64,000 nt of DNA, from the NCBI RefSeq assembly GCF_024505085.1, contig NZ_JANIBC010000006.1:54675-118674 (forward strand), given 5' to 3'. Of the stretch, positions 18,578-26,524 are shown piece after piece. Source of the stretch: Parvularcula maris (GTDB taxonomy: Bacteria; Pseudomonadota; Alphaproteobacteria; Caulobacterales; Parvularculaceae). Positions within the stretch are counted from its first letter, which is position 1. Each line of letters opens with the position of its first letter. Position numbers and translations under genes: made by a program. The notes beneath the pieces were generated by a model. It was given only the letters and a program-made list of their open reading frames with translations. It was not told the DNA's origin and searched no databases.

Positions 18578-18646
18578 GTCTAACACGACTACAAGCGTGG
18601 TCAATACCAAAATGTCGCGCATGACCGCGGAGTCATGAACCGGTCG

Positions 18647-19828
18647 CTACTCCGCCGGTACCATATCGCCCGTGGCGGGTGCCGAGTCCTGCTCTTTCTC
18701 CTCAGCCTTGTCGTCCCGCTCGGCGTGGCGGGCGGAGAGAAAGTCGCCGAGCCCCCTTAGGGGAGGGACGTGCTCGGAGAAGACGCGAAGGGCGATCAGA
18801 AGCGGCATCGCCACGATCATGCCGATCACCGACCAGAGCCAGCCCCAGAAGGCGACGGCGAGGAACACGACAACGGTGTTGAGCTTCAGCCGCTTGCCCA
18901 CGGCGTAGGGGGTGACGAACTGGCCTTCGAAGGAGGTCAGGAAGAAGTAGATGAACCCGGCCAGCGCCGCCTGGGTAACGGTGTCGAAGGTTAGAAGGCC
19001 TACCGCAAAGCTGATGAAGACCCCGGAGATGGCACCGACATAGGGCACGAAGTTGAAGATGAAGGCGATCACCCCGAAGAGAAGCGGGTTGGGCATCCCC
19101 AGAAGCCACATGGCGGTGCCGATGGCGACGCCGAGCCCCGCATTGATGACGGTGATGATGAAGAAGTAGCGGCTGAGCTTCGCCTCGATGTCGCGGAAGA
19201 TCTGCACCGCCCGGCGCTTGTCCTTGAACGTGCCGATGGAGTGGACGATCTTCTCGTAGAACATGTCCCCCGACGCCAGGATGAAGAAGAGAAGCACCAG
19301 CACCAGCACCACCTGAGCCATCACCCTCGGCGCCGTAGTGGCGAGCTTGGTGATCGGGTTCGGCTCCTTGATGACGACGGTCTGGGTCTCCTCGGCGGCG
19401 CCGTTGGTGACCTCCTCGATCTCCTCCCCGGCCTCGGCCACGCTCTCCATGGTCGAGCTGACGGCGGAGAGCTTGTCCTGGGCTTCCTGAAGAAGCTGCG
19501 GCGCCTCGGTCATGTAGCTGCGCACCGGTTGGGACAGGGTGACGATCAGCGCCACCACCAGCGCGAAGAGGCCGGTCACGATGAGGGCCGCCGTGATGCC
19601 GGAGGGGATGCCCACCTTCTCCGCCGCACGCCGCACCGGCGAGAAGGTCAGCGCCAGCATGAAAGAGAGCACGACCGGCATGAGGATGGCTTGGGCGTAG
19701 ATCAGGGCAGCGGTGGCTGCGATCAGGAATAGCCCGATCACCGCCCACCATGCGGACATCTGCATCACGCCAGGGGATGCCTCGCCGCTAAAACCTTCAG
19801 TCTTCTCAGTCGGAACGGTGGTACTCAT
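18647..19828 (-). CDS. AI-2E family transporter (PerM/YdiK type)
   Basis: A 393-residue inner-membrane protein with about eight helices: a hydrophobic pair near the N-terminus (WWAVIGLFLIAATAALIYAQAILMPVVLSFMLALTFSPVRR), one at 60-85, a long soluble central segment (about 90-155, with an acidic EEIEEVTNGAAEE part), then a cluster of helices (about 165-190, 215-330) containing the family phrase NPLLFGVIAFIFNFVPYVGAISG. The family includes exporters of autoinducer-2 and Na+/H+ antiporters, so substrate is unassigned. No clear ribosome binding site precedes the ATG at 19828; internal ATGs near residue 22-24 are alternatives. Divergent from the ABC-F gene. Confidence 0.88.
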   Translation of the reverse strand: MSTTVPTEKTEGFSGEASPGVMQMSAWWAVIGLFLIAATAALIYAQAILMPVVLSFMLALTFSPVRRAAEKVGIPSGITAALIVTGLFALVVALIVTLSQPVRSYMTEAPQLLQEAQDKLSAVSSTMESVAEAGEEIEEVTNGAAEETQTVVIKEPNPITKLATTAPRVMAQVVLVLVLLFFILASGDMFYEKIVHSIGTFKDKRRAVQIFRDIEAKLSRYFFIITVINAGLGVAIGTAMWLLGMPNPLLFGVIAFIFNFVPYVGAISGVFISFAVGLLTFDTVTQAALAGFIYFFLTSFEGQFVTPYAVGKRLKLNTVVVFLAVAFWGWLWSVIGMIVAMPLLIALRVFSEHVPPLRGLGDFLSARHAERDDKAEEKEQDSAPATGDMVPAE

Positions 19829-19908
19829 TGCGAGTTGGGAACACCGCCGGTGCGGCTTCGTCTCGCACTCTTGGCGGGACGGTGGCGGGGCGCTATCCGC
19901 CCCCTTCC

Positions 19909-21792
19909 ATGCTGCACATCAACGACCTCACCTACCGCATCGAAGGCCGGACCCTGTTCGAGCAGGCGACCGCCATGGTCTCGGACGGCTGGAAGGTCGG
20001 CTTCACCGGGCCGAACGGGACAGGCAAATCCACGCTCTTCCGCCTCATCCGCGACGAGATCAGCGCCGATGGCGGCAGCGTCTCGGTTCGCCCCGGCGCG
20101 CGGGTCGGCGGGGTGGCGCAGGAGGCTCCTGCCACTGAGGAGAGCCTTCTCGCCACGGTGCTCGCCTTCGACAAGGAAAGGGAGAGCCTGCTCGCCCGAG
20201 CGGAGGTCGAGACCGACCCGATGAAGATCGCCGAGGTGCAGACGAGGCTCGCCGATATCGAGGCCCACTCTGCCGAGGCGCGCGCCGCCTCGGTGCTGTC
20301 GGGGCTAGGCTTCTCGACCGAAGAGCAGCTTCGTCCCTGCGCGGAGTTCTCCGGCGGGTGGCGGATGCGGGTGGCGCTGGCGGGCGTGCTCTTCTCTCGC
20401 CCCGACCTTCTCCTCCTCGACGAGCCGACCAACTATCTCGACCTCGAAGGCGCGGCATGGCTGGAGAGCTACCTCGCTAAGTACCCCTACACGGCGATCA
20501 TCATCAGCCACGACCGGGGGCTCCTCAACCGCTCGGTCACGCATATCCTGGCGCTGGACCACCTGAAGCTGTCCGTGCACGCAGGCGGCTACGATACCTA
20601 TGCCAGGCGCCGTGCGGAGCAGGCGCGCCTAGCCTCCATGCAGGCGGAGAAGATCGAGGCCCAGCGCGCCCATATGCAGGCCTTCGTGGACCGGTTCAAA
20701 GCGAAGGCCTCCAAGGCCAAGCAGGCGCAGAGCCGGGTGAAGGCCATCGAGAAGCTGGCCAGCGTCGACCTGCCCGTGGCGGCTCGCACGACGCCTTTCA
20801 CCTTCCCCTCCCCCAAACCGCCCATGGCCCCGCCCATCGTGCGGCTGGAGCAGGCGGACCTTGGCTATGAGGAGGGCTCGCCGGTCCTCAGAAAGATCAC
20901 CCTGCGGATCGATAATGACGACCGGGTGGCGATCCTCGGCGCCAACGGCCAGGGCAAATCCACCCTGGTGAAGTCCGTGGCCGGACGGCTACCGGTGCTG
21001 GACGGCAACCTCTACAAACACAAGAAGCTGAAAGTCGCCTATTTCGCCCAGCACCAGCTCGACGAGCTGCGACCCAAGGAGAGCCCCTACGAACACGTCC
21101 GTAAGCTGATGCCCGACGGCACGGAGGCGGAGGTGCGCTCCAAGACCGCGCAGCTCGGCTTCGGCCCGCAAAAGGCGGACACCAAGGTGGAGAAGCTCTC
21201 CGGCGGCGAGAAGGCGCGGCTTCTCTTCGGGCTGATCACCTTCGACCACCCGCACATGATGATCCTCGACGAGCCGACCAACCACCTCGACATCGACAGC
21301 CGCGACGCGCTGATCGAGGCGCTGAACGATTACGAGGGCGCGGTCCTCCTCATCACCCACGACGCGCACCTCGCCGAGGCGGTGGCCGACCGTCTGTGGG
21401 AAGTGAAGGACGGGCAGGTTGCCCGTCTCGACGACAGCTTGGACGACTACCGCGCGCGGGTTCTAGCCGCCGAACGCACGCAAGGCAGGAAAGAGAAGCC
21501 CCAGACCGAAACCTCCGCCGACCGCAGGCGCGAGGCGGCCGAGAAGCGTAAGGCGCTGCAGCCCCTGCGCAACGAGATCAAGAAGTGCGAGAAGGAGATG
21601 GACCGCCTCTCCGCCCTCATCGCCAAGCTCGACGGGGAACTGGCGGACCCCGCCCTCTACGACGCCGATCCGGCCAAGGCGGCGGGCCTCAACAAGAAGC
21701 GCTCCGACGCGGCCAGAGACCTCGCCGCCGCGGAGGAAAGCTGGCTCGAAGCCAGCGACGCCTTCGAGGCCGCCGGCGAAGAGGCGATTTGA
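19909..21792 (+). CDS. ABC-F family ATPase (YheS/Uup type)
   Basis: A soluble 627-residue protein with two ABC domains and no membrane helices. Domain 1: Walker A GPNGTGKST (about 34), signature FSGGWRMRVALA (about 147), Walker B LLLLDEPTNYLDLE. A linker rich in Lys/Arg (about 225-285) joins domain 2: Walker A GANGQGKST (about 343), signature LSGGEKARLLFG (about 430), Walker B MMILDEPTNHLDID. A C-terminal coiled coil (about 530-620) completes the YheS/Uup pattern. Such proteins act on the ribosome E site to relieve stalling, or in recombination-related DNA metabolism (Uup). The frame is open to 19828, but MLHINDLTYRIEG at 19909 matches the family start; no strong ribosome binding site is seen. 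Confidence 0.92.
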   Translation: MLHINDLTYRIEGRTLFEQATAMVSDGWKVGFTGPNGTGKSTLFRLIRDEISADGGSVSVRPGARVGGVAQEAPATEESLLATVLAFDKERESLLARAEVETDPMKIAEVQTRLADIEAHSAEARAASVLSGLGFSTEEQLRPCAEFSGGWRMRVALAGVLFSRPDLLLLDEPTNYLDLEGAAWLESYLAKYPYTAIIISHDRGLLNRSVTHILALDHLKLSVHAGGYDTYARRRAEQARLASMQAEKIEAQRAHMQAFVDRFKAKASKAKQAQSRVKAIEKLASVDLPVAARTTPFTFPSPKPPMAPPIVRLEQADLGYEEGSPVLRKITLRIDNDDRVAILGANGQGKSTLVKSVAGRLPVLDGNLYKHKKLKVAYFAQHQLDELRPKESPYEHVRKLMPDGTEAEVRSKTAQLGFGPQKADTKVEKLSGGEKARLLFGLITFDHPHMMILDEPTNHLDIDSRDALIEALNDYEGAVLLITHDAHLAEAVADRLWEVKDGQVARLDDSLDDYRARVLAAERTQGRKEKPQTETSADRRREAAEKRKALQPLRNEIKKCEKEMDRLSALIAKLDGELADPALYDADPAKAAGLNKKRSDAARDLAAAEESWLEASDAFEAAGEEAI

Positions 21793-21878
21793 CTTCTCCG
21801 CGAGGACGCTACTTCGGACTCGCCGACGGAACCAACTCTGCTTACCTCACGTACAGAAAACCGTCACGGGAGACGATG

Positions 21879-22160
21879 ATGAGAAAACTAACCATTCTTG
21901 CAAGCGCAGTGAGCCTTCTGGCCGTGGCCGCCTGCAGCGACAGCGAGAGCGACCTCGAGGACGATCTCGACGACGCCGCTCAGGAAATGGAGGACGCCGG
22001 CGACGATCTGGGTGACGACCTGGAGGATGCCGGCGACGACATGCGCGACGGGGCCGAAGACCTCGGCGACGACATGGAAGACATGGGCGAGGACATGTCC
22101 GACGACCTCGAAGACACCATGGACCCCGAGGCCGACGACGACGAGCCGCCGATGCGCTAA
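21879..22160 (+). CDS. Small acidic lipoprotein with heptad-like repeats
   Basis: The 93-residue product begins with a lipoprotein signal (RKLTILASAVSLLAVAAC, lipobox Cys at 19). The mature part is almost only Asp, Glu, Gly, Ala and Met in a loose 7-residue period (EDAGDDL, GDDLEDAGDDM, GDDMEDMGEDM), suggesting an extended acidic helix in the periplasm. Two ATGs are adjacent at 21876 and 21879; the second is better spaced from the GGGAG site. No known family is recognised. A terminator at 22213 follows. Confidence 0.75.
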   Translation: MRKLTILASAVSLLAVAACSDSESDLEDDLDDAAQEMEDAGDDLGDDLEDAGDDMRDGAEDLGDDMEDMGEDMSDDLEDTMDPEADDDEPPMR

Positions 22161-22212
22161 GCGCCTCGTGGTGAGGGCTGCGCCGAGCGCCGCCCTCGAA
22201 GGCTAGTGGAAG

Positions 22213-22245
22213 GACCCGCCTGCCCCTGGCATGGTGGGTCTTTCT
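22213..22245 (+). terminator. Probable rho-independent terminator
   Basis: GACCCGCC (22213-22220) pairs with GGTGGGTC (22233-22240, one G-U pair), followed by TTTCT. It is 52 nt after the acidic lipoprotein stop. Confidence 0.65.
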
Positions 22246-22266
22246 GCGTCTGGGAGGGGAGAAACC

Positions 22267-22533
22267 ATGCGAGCGATCCTGGGACTGCTACTGATACTCG
22301 GCAGTGATTTTCTGCTTCTGCAGGGAGTGCTGGGTCCTCTCACCCCTAGCGACGGCGGGCTTCCCTCGGCCAGCGACGCTGCGCTCTACGGCGCCTTGCC
22401 CTTGATCGGCCTAGGGCTTGCGGCGAGCATCGGCAGGCAGTTCGTCCGGCTCCTGGCCGTGCTCGATCTGATCGGTGCCGTGGCCATCCTCGGCTATATC
22501 GCCCTGACGGCTACGAACGTGCTGGCTGGCTAG
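22267..22533 (+). CDS. Small hydrophobic membrane protein, DUF-like, unknown
   Basis: An 88-residue protein with three predicted membrane segments (about 2-20, 40-58 and 63-84). The ATG at 22267 is preceded by a strong GGGAGGGGAG site, which together with the clean hydrophobic pattern makes it a likely real gene. No motif identifies a function. It is convergent with the DUF2799 lipoprotein gene across a B repeat. Confidence 0.65.
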   Translation: MRAILGLLLILGSDFLLLQGVLGPLTPSDGGLPSASDAALYGALPLIGLGLAASIGRQFVRLLAVLDLIGAVAILGYIALTATNVLAG

Positions 22534-22585
22534 AGCATTAGTAGTGCGTCGGTTCGCCATTCCAGCAGAAAGCCAGCGCCGCACT

Positions 22586-22670
22586 CACCTCTCCCTCCGG
22601 AAGAGGTCGAGCTACTGCTCACCCTCACTCGACATCGAAGATGTCGATCTCTCCCGAAGGGAGAGATGAG
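22586..22670. repeat. Intergenic palindromic repeat, family B copy 1 (short form)
   Basis: CACCTCTCCCTCCGGAAGAGG at the left and the double palindrome CGACATCGAAGATGTCG plus CTCTCCCGAAGGGAGAG at the right define the B family. This copy lacks about 50 nt present in the copies at 23473 and 43630. The rest of the gap 22534-22764 shows nothing. Confidence 0.8.
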
Positions 22671-22764
22671 CGAATACGCACCTTTGGTGAGAAGTACTGC
22701 CGCCTTCTTATGTAACTGGTCCAGTAGTAGAGCGTCGGACTGATCCCGTGAAGCAGTCGGCGCT

Positions 22765-23397
22765 CTAAAGGCCGAAGTCCAGCTCCACCTCGCGCAGCTC
22801 CCGCCTGGCCCAGTCGAACTCCTGCTGGCGCTGAAGCAGGTTGAAGCGGGCGCGGCGGAGGTCCTGGCGGACATCGTCGCGGCGGCGGCGGCGCTTCTTT
22901 AGCTCGGCGCGCAGCTCGTTGCGCTCCTCGGCGGTCAGGTCGTCATCGTTGATGAGCCTGTCCTCGATCCGCTCCATGTCGCGCTCCCGCCGGAAGGTGC
23001 TGTCGATCAGCCGGTCGATGGTCAGCTCCGCCGAGCGCAGCAGGCTCTCAGCGCCCGCAAAGTTCGACGCCGCCCGGTGGATGCGGAAGAGATCGGGGTC
23101 GCCGCCGCAGGCCGAGGGCGAGCCGCGCCTGCGCAGCCCCGCCTGGTAGACCCCTTGCGGGGTGCAGAAGCTCTCTAGGCCGCGGTCGTAGCCGCGCTGC
23201 CACGAGACGCGGTCAGGGGCGATGCCGTGGCGTCCGCAGTCTTCCACGTAGCGGTTGTAGCGGGCGACGGTCTGCCCGTTCTGGCCGTCCTCGACGCCCA
23301 GCATCTCCCAGTCGGCCACATTGCACTGGTTCTCGCTCAGCGTCGCGCAGGACGCCGCGATCAAGCCGAACACCACAACCAGAAGAAACCGCCACAT
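22765..23397 (-). CDS. DUF2799 family lipoprotein
   Basis: A 210-residue lipoprotein: signal MWRFLLVVVFGLIAASC with the acylated Cys at 17. The following region (CNVADWEMLGVEDGQNGQT, YVEDCGRHGIAPDRVSWQRGYDRGLESFCTP) matches DUF2799, with its W-x-x-x-G-x-x-D-G-x-x-G pattern and paired cysteines. The C-terminal 100 residues are strongly charged, Arg/Glu rich and predicted helical, probably a coiled coil. Function unknown; it should be anchored to an outer membrane served by the Lol system encoded next door. Confidence 0.85.
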   Translation of the reverse strand: MWRFLLVVVFGLIAASCATLSENQCNVADWEMLGVEDGQNGQTVARYNRYVEDCGRHGIAPDRVSWQRGYDRGLESFCTPQGVYQAGLRRRGSPSACGGDPDLFRIHRAASNFAGAESLLRSAELTIDRLIDSTFRRERDMERIEDRLINDDDLTAEERNELRAELKKRRRRRDDVRQDLRRARFNLLQRQQEFDWARRELREVELDFGL

Positions 23398-23472
23398 CGC
23401 CCCGATGCCCCCTCTTTTCGTTTCACACTAGCGTGACAGTGTTAACGATCGGAGACAAGGGGAGGGAAGGAG

Positions 23473-23606
23473 CACCTCTCCCTCCGGGAGAGGTCGAAGG
23501 CTGCGTAGCAGGCTTCGGGTGAGGGCCTTCGAGGAACCAGACTCATCCCATCACTCGCCCTCACTCGACATCGAAGATGTCGATCTCTCCCGAAGGGAGA
23601 GATGAG
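23473..23606. repeat. Intergenic palindromic repeat, family B copy 2
   Basis: Full-length B element: CACCTCTCCCTCCGGGAGAGG, then GAAGGCTGC...AGCAGGCTTCGGGTGAGGG, and the terminal palindromes CGACATCGAAGATGTCG and CTCTCCCGAAGGGAGAG ending GATGAG. It directly follows the lolD stop, so its hairpins may stabilise or end the lolCD transcript. Confidence 0.85.
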
Positions 23607-23609
23607 TAG

Positions 23610-24272
23610 CTACCCGATCAGATGCTTGTCCTCGATCCGCAAGGTCCGTGGAAGCCGCGCCGCCAGTTCCTGGTCGTGGGTGGCCATCATCAGCGCCACC
23701 CCCTCTTCGCGGGTCAGGCCGAGGAAGAGCTCGAACACCCTCGCCGAGGTCTCCTGGTCGAGATTGCCGGTGGGCTCGTCGGCCAGAAGCAGGGCAGGCT
23801 TGTTGATCAGTGCCCTTGCGATGGCGACGCGCTGCTTCTCGCCGCCCGAAAGCTGGGCGGGCTGGTGCCCCAGCCGCTCGCCGAGGCCTAGCCGAACGAG
23901 CAGCTCCTTCGCCCGCTCCTCGGCGGCACCCTTGCCCGACCCGGCGATCAGTGCGGGGATCATCACGTTGCGCAGCGCCGAGAACTCGGGCAGCAGATGG
24001 TGGAACTGGTAGACGAAGCCGATCTTGACGCGCCTGAGCGCCGTACGTCCGCCGTCACCCAGCGCCGCCGTGTCCTGCCCCTCGATGAGCACGCGCCCGC
24101 CCGAGGGCTTCTCGAGCAGCCCGGCGATGTGCAGCAGCGACGACTTGCCCGATCCCGACGAGCCGAGAAGCGCCGTCGCCCCTCCCCGCTCCAACGTCAG
24201 GTCGAGCCCCTCGAAGATCGTCAGCTCGCCGTAGCGGCGATCGACGCCGATCAGCTCCAGCACCTTACTCAT
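23610..24272 (-). CDS. lolD: Lipoprotein-releasing ABC transporter ATPase LolD
   Basis: The 220-residue ATPase powers release of outer-membrane lipoproteins from the inner membrane to LolA. Motifs: Walker A GSSGSGKSS (about 36-44), Q-loop FVYQFHHLLPEFSALRNVMIP (the LolD-typical HHLLPEF), signature LSGGEKQRVAIARALI, Walker B ALLLADEPTGNLD and the H-loop MATHDQEL. It overlaps the permease gene by 8 nt and ends at a B repeat. Confidence 0.95.
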   Translation of the reverse strand: MSKVLELIGVDRRYGELTIFEGLDLTLERGGATALLGSSGSGKSSLLHIAGLLEKPSGGRVLIEGQDTAALGDGGRTALRRVKIGFVYQFHHLLPEFSALRNVMIPALIAGSGKGAAEERAKELLVRLGLGERLGHQPAQLSGGEKQRVAIARALINKPALLLADEPTGNLDQETSARVFELFLGLTREEGVALMMATHDQELAARLPRTLRIEDKHLIG

Positions 24273-25551
24273 AGCGGAGCGCCTCCACCGGATCGAGGCG
24301 CGAGGCGCGCCAGGCGGGGATGAGGGAGCAGATGAGCGTCACCGCCAGGGTGAAGAGAAGAACGCCCGCGATCTCCTCGGGGTCGATCCGTACCGGGATC
24401 TGCGCCAGATAGTAGATGTCGGCGGCGAAGAGGTCGATGCCGAGCGCGCCCGACAGGAAGGTCTCGATGGCCGGGATGTTGCTGGCGATCAGGGAACCGA
24501 GCACCACGCCCGATACCGCGCCGCTCACCCCGATCATGGCGCCGGTCATCAGGAAGATACGCAGGACGCTCCCCCCCGGTGCGCCGATGGTGCGCAGGAT
24601 CGCAATGTCCGCCTTCTTGTCCTTCACCAGCATGACGAGGCCCATCAGGATGAGGAGCGTCGCCATGGCGATGATCATGAAGAGGATGATCCTGACCGCG
24701 AAGCGCTCGACTTCGAGCGCGTTGAAGAAGCTCGAGAAGCGGCTGCGCCAGTCGATGACGAAGACCGAGTTCCCCGCCGCCTCCTCAATGCCTGCGAGGT
24801 AGCTGTCGATCTGCAGCGGCTCCTCGACCCGGACCTCGACCTCGGTCACCTGCCCCTTCTTGCCGGAGAAGAGCTGCGCCTGCTCCAGCGGCATATAGGC
24901 GAGGATGCCGTCATATTCGGAGTTGCCCACCTGGAAGACGGCATCGACGCGGTAGGTCTTCTCCGTGGTCGGCAACGTGCCGAAGGGGGTCTGGCGCTGC
25001 CGCCCGGTGACGAGGGTGACGTAGTCCCCCGCCCCCGCCCGCAGCTTGGCGGCCACGCCGGAGGCGATGATGATGCCGTCCTCCTCGGTCTCTCCGTAGC
25101 CCTCGAAACTGCCGCTGCGTAGGGAGCGTGGGCCGGTCACCTCTTCCAGGGTGAACAGGTCCTCTCTCGACACCCCTTGAATGAAGACCGGCGCCTGGCC
25201 GAGCTGTCCGTTCACGGCGTAGGCCTCGACCTTGAGGACCGGCACGGCGCGCGTCACGCCGGGGGCGGCGGTGAGCCTCGAGATATAGTCCTCATCGTCA
25301 GGGAGAAGACCGTCCGACGGCTGAACATAGACATGGCCGTTCACGCCGAGGAGCTGGTCAAGCAGCGTGACGCGGAAGCCCTGCATCACCGACATGACGA
25401 CGATCAGCGTGGCAACGGACAGCATGATGCCGAGGAACGCCACCACGGTGATGAAGCTGACGCCCGCCCCCTTGCGCGTGGCCCTGAGGTAGCGAAGCGC
25501 GAGCATCCGCTCGAAGAGCCCGAAGGGCTTTTGCGCCGAAGCGTCGTTCAT
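24265..25551 (-). CDS. lolC: Lipoprotein-releasing ABC transporter permease (LolC/LolE family)
   Basis: A 428-residue MacB/LolC-type permease: a first helix (about 30-55, SFITVVAFLGIMLSVATLIVVMSVMQGF), a large periplasmic domain, and three C-terminal helices (about 275-300, 325-350, 385-410), with the coupling region LRTIGAPGGSVLRIFLMTGAMIGVSG. The frame is open to 25581, but the ATG at 25551 (MNDASAQKPFG) is preferred, after GAGGGCGGA. Only one permease gene accompanies lolD; Alphaproteobacteria commonly use a single LolC/E (LolF-like) permease as a homodimer, and that is inferred here unless a second copy lies elsewhere. Confidence 0.93.
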   Translation of the reverse strand: MNDASAQKPFGLFERMLALRYLRATRKGAGVSFITVVAFLGIMLSVATLIVVMSVMQGFRVTLLDQLLGVNGHVYVQPSDGLLPDDEDYISRLTAAPGVTRAVPVLKVEAYAVNGQLGQAPVFIQGVSREDLFTLEEVTGPRSLRSGSFEGYGETEEDGIIIASGVAAKLRAGAGDYVTLVTGRQRQTPFGTLPTTEKTYRVDAVFQVGNSEYDGILAYMPLEQAQLFSGKKGQVTEVEVRVEEPLQIDSYLAGIEEAAGNSVFVIDWRSRFSSFFNALEVERFAVRIILFMIIAMATLLILMGLVMLVKDKKADIAILRTIGAPGGSVLRIFLMTGAMIGVSGAVSGVVLGSLIASNIPAIETFLSGALGIDLFAADIYYLAQIPVRIDPEEIAGVLLFTLAVTLICSLIPAWRASRLDPVEALRYE

Positions 25552-25619
25552 GGAGGTTCCGCCCTCTGCTAGCAGCACCATGTGGCAAGGATCGCCGAAG
25601 ACCTCAAGGAGGGGAACCG

Positions 25620-26297
25620 ATGGACTGGAAGCCGAAAGGGTCCGAACGCCCAGGCGAAACGGTGCTCGAGGGGCGACTCGTGCGCGTCGAGCCGGTGGCT
25701 TGGCCGGAACCCGGCGAGGAGTTGGCCCGCGCGCTGGCTGAGGAGGACGATCAGCTCTGGCACTACATGAAGATCGGACCTTTCGCGGGCGCCGACGAGG
25801 CTGCGAACTGCGTGCGGGTGATGAGGTCAGGGGACCAGGCGCCCATGGCGATCCGCTCGCTCGCGACCGGCGAGGTCATAGGCATGGCGAGCTTTCTTCG
25901 TATCAGGCCGGACGACGGCAGCGCCGAGCTGGGCTCCATCGCCTATGGCCGGGCCATGCAGCGCAGCCCCATGGGCACCGAAGCTATGCTGCTGATGATG
26001 AGCCATCTCTTCGATGACCTCGGCTGGCGCCGATGCGAGTGGCGTTGCAACGCGCAGAACGAGCGCTCCTACCGCGCGGCGGAGCGGCTGGGCTTCGTCT
26101 TCGAAGGGGTCTTCCGCCAGGACCACTGGATCAAGGGCCGCAACCGGGATACGGCCTGGTTCTCGGTGATCGACGGCGAGTGGCCTGCGGTGCGGGGCGC
26201 GCTGGAGAAATGGCTGGCGCCGGAGAACTTCGACACGGATGGGCGGCAGATAAGGACGTTGGAGGAGGTTCGAAGCCAATTCCCTGAGGCAACGTAG
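25620..26297 (+). CDS. GNAT family N-acetyltransferase (RimJ/RimL type)
   Basis: A 225-residue acetyltransferase of the RimJ/RimL subgroup. The acetyl-CoA-binding strand and loop appear as GSIAYGRAMQRSPMGTEAMLLMMSHLFDDLGWRRCEWRCNAQNERSYRAAERLGFVFEGVFRQ, a very typical GNAT_3 pattern. It may acetylate a protein N-terminus, an amino acid or a small amine; the target is not evident. The ATG at 25620 has a strong AAGGAGGGG site. It is divergent from lolC with only 68 bp between them, so the two promoters overlap. Confidence 0.9.
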   Translation: MDWKPKGSERPGETVLEGRLVRVEPVAWPEPGEELARALAEEDDQLWHYMKIGPFAGADEAANCVRVMRSGDQAPMAIRSLATGEVIGMASFLRIRPDDGSAELGSIAYGRAMQRSPMGTEAMLLMMSHLFDDLGWRRCEWRCNAQNERSYRAAERLGFVFEGVFRQDHWIKGRNRDTAWFSVIDGEWPAVRGALEKWLAPENFDTDGRQIRTLEEVRSQFPEAT

Positions 26298-26299
26298 TC

Positions 26300-26412
26300 G
26301 TCATCCCGGAAAGCCGAAGGCTTATCCGGGACCCATGGACCGTCCCGTTGTTATAAATGGATTCAGTCCGTCCATGGATCCCGGCTCTTCGCTACGCTTC
26401 GGCCGGGATGAC
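26300..26412. repeat. Intergenic palindromic repeat, family C copy 1
   Basis: Outer arms GTCATCCCGG (26300-26309) and CCGGGATGAC (26403-26412) are exact inverted repeats; inside, ATCCGGGACCCATGGAC faces GTCCATGGATCCCGG. The whole unit is one long cruciform-capable palindrome. Confidence 0.85.
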
Positions 26413-26440
26413 GTGTCTAACTGTGGGCGGTGCGAGCAGC

Positions 26441-26516
26441 GTAGGGCGGCTCGCGCAGCGTGCCGCCACTTCAGAACCATACGTCGCAAGGCGGCACGCT
26501 ACGTGAGCCGCCCTAC
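26441..26516. repeat. Intergenic palindromic repeat, family E copy 2
   Basis: GTAGGGCGGCTCGCG...GTGCCGCC and GGCGGCAC...CGTGAGCCGCCCTAC form a near-perfect 27-nt inverted repeat with a 22-nt centre. It follows the C element in the gap between the convergent acetyltransferase and acyl-CoA dehydrogenase genes. Confidence 0.8.
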
Positions 26517-26524
26517 GGATACGC

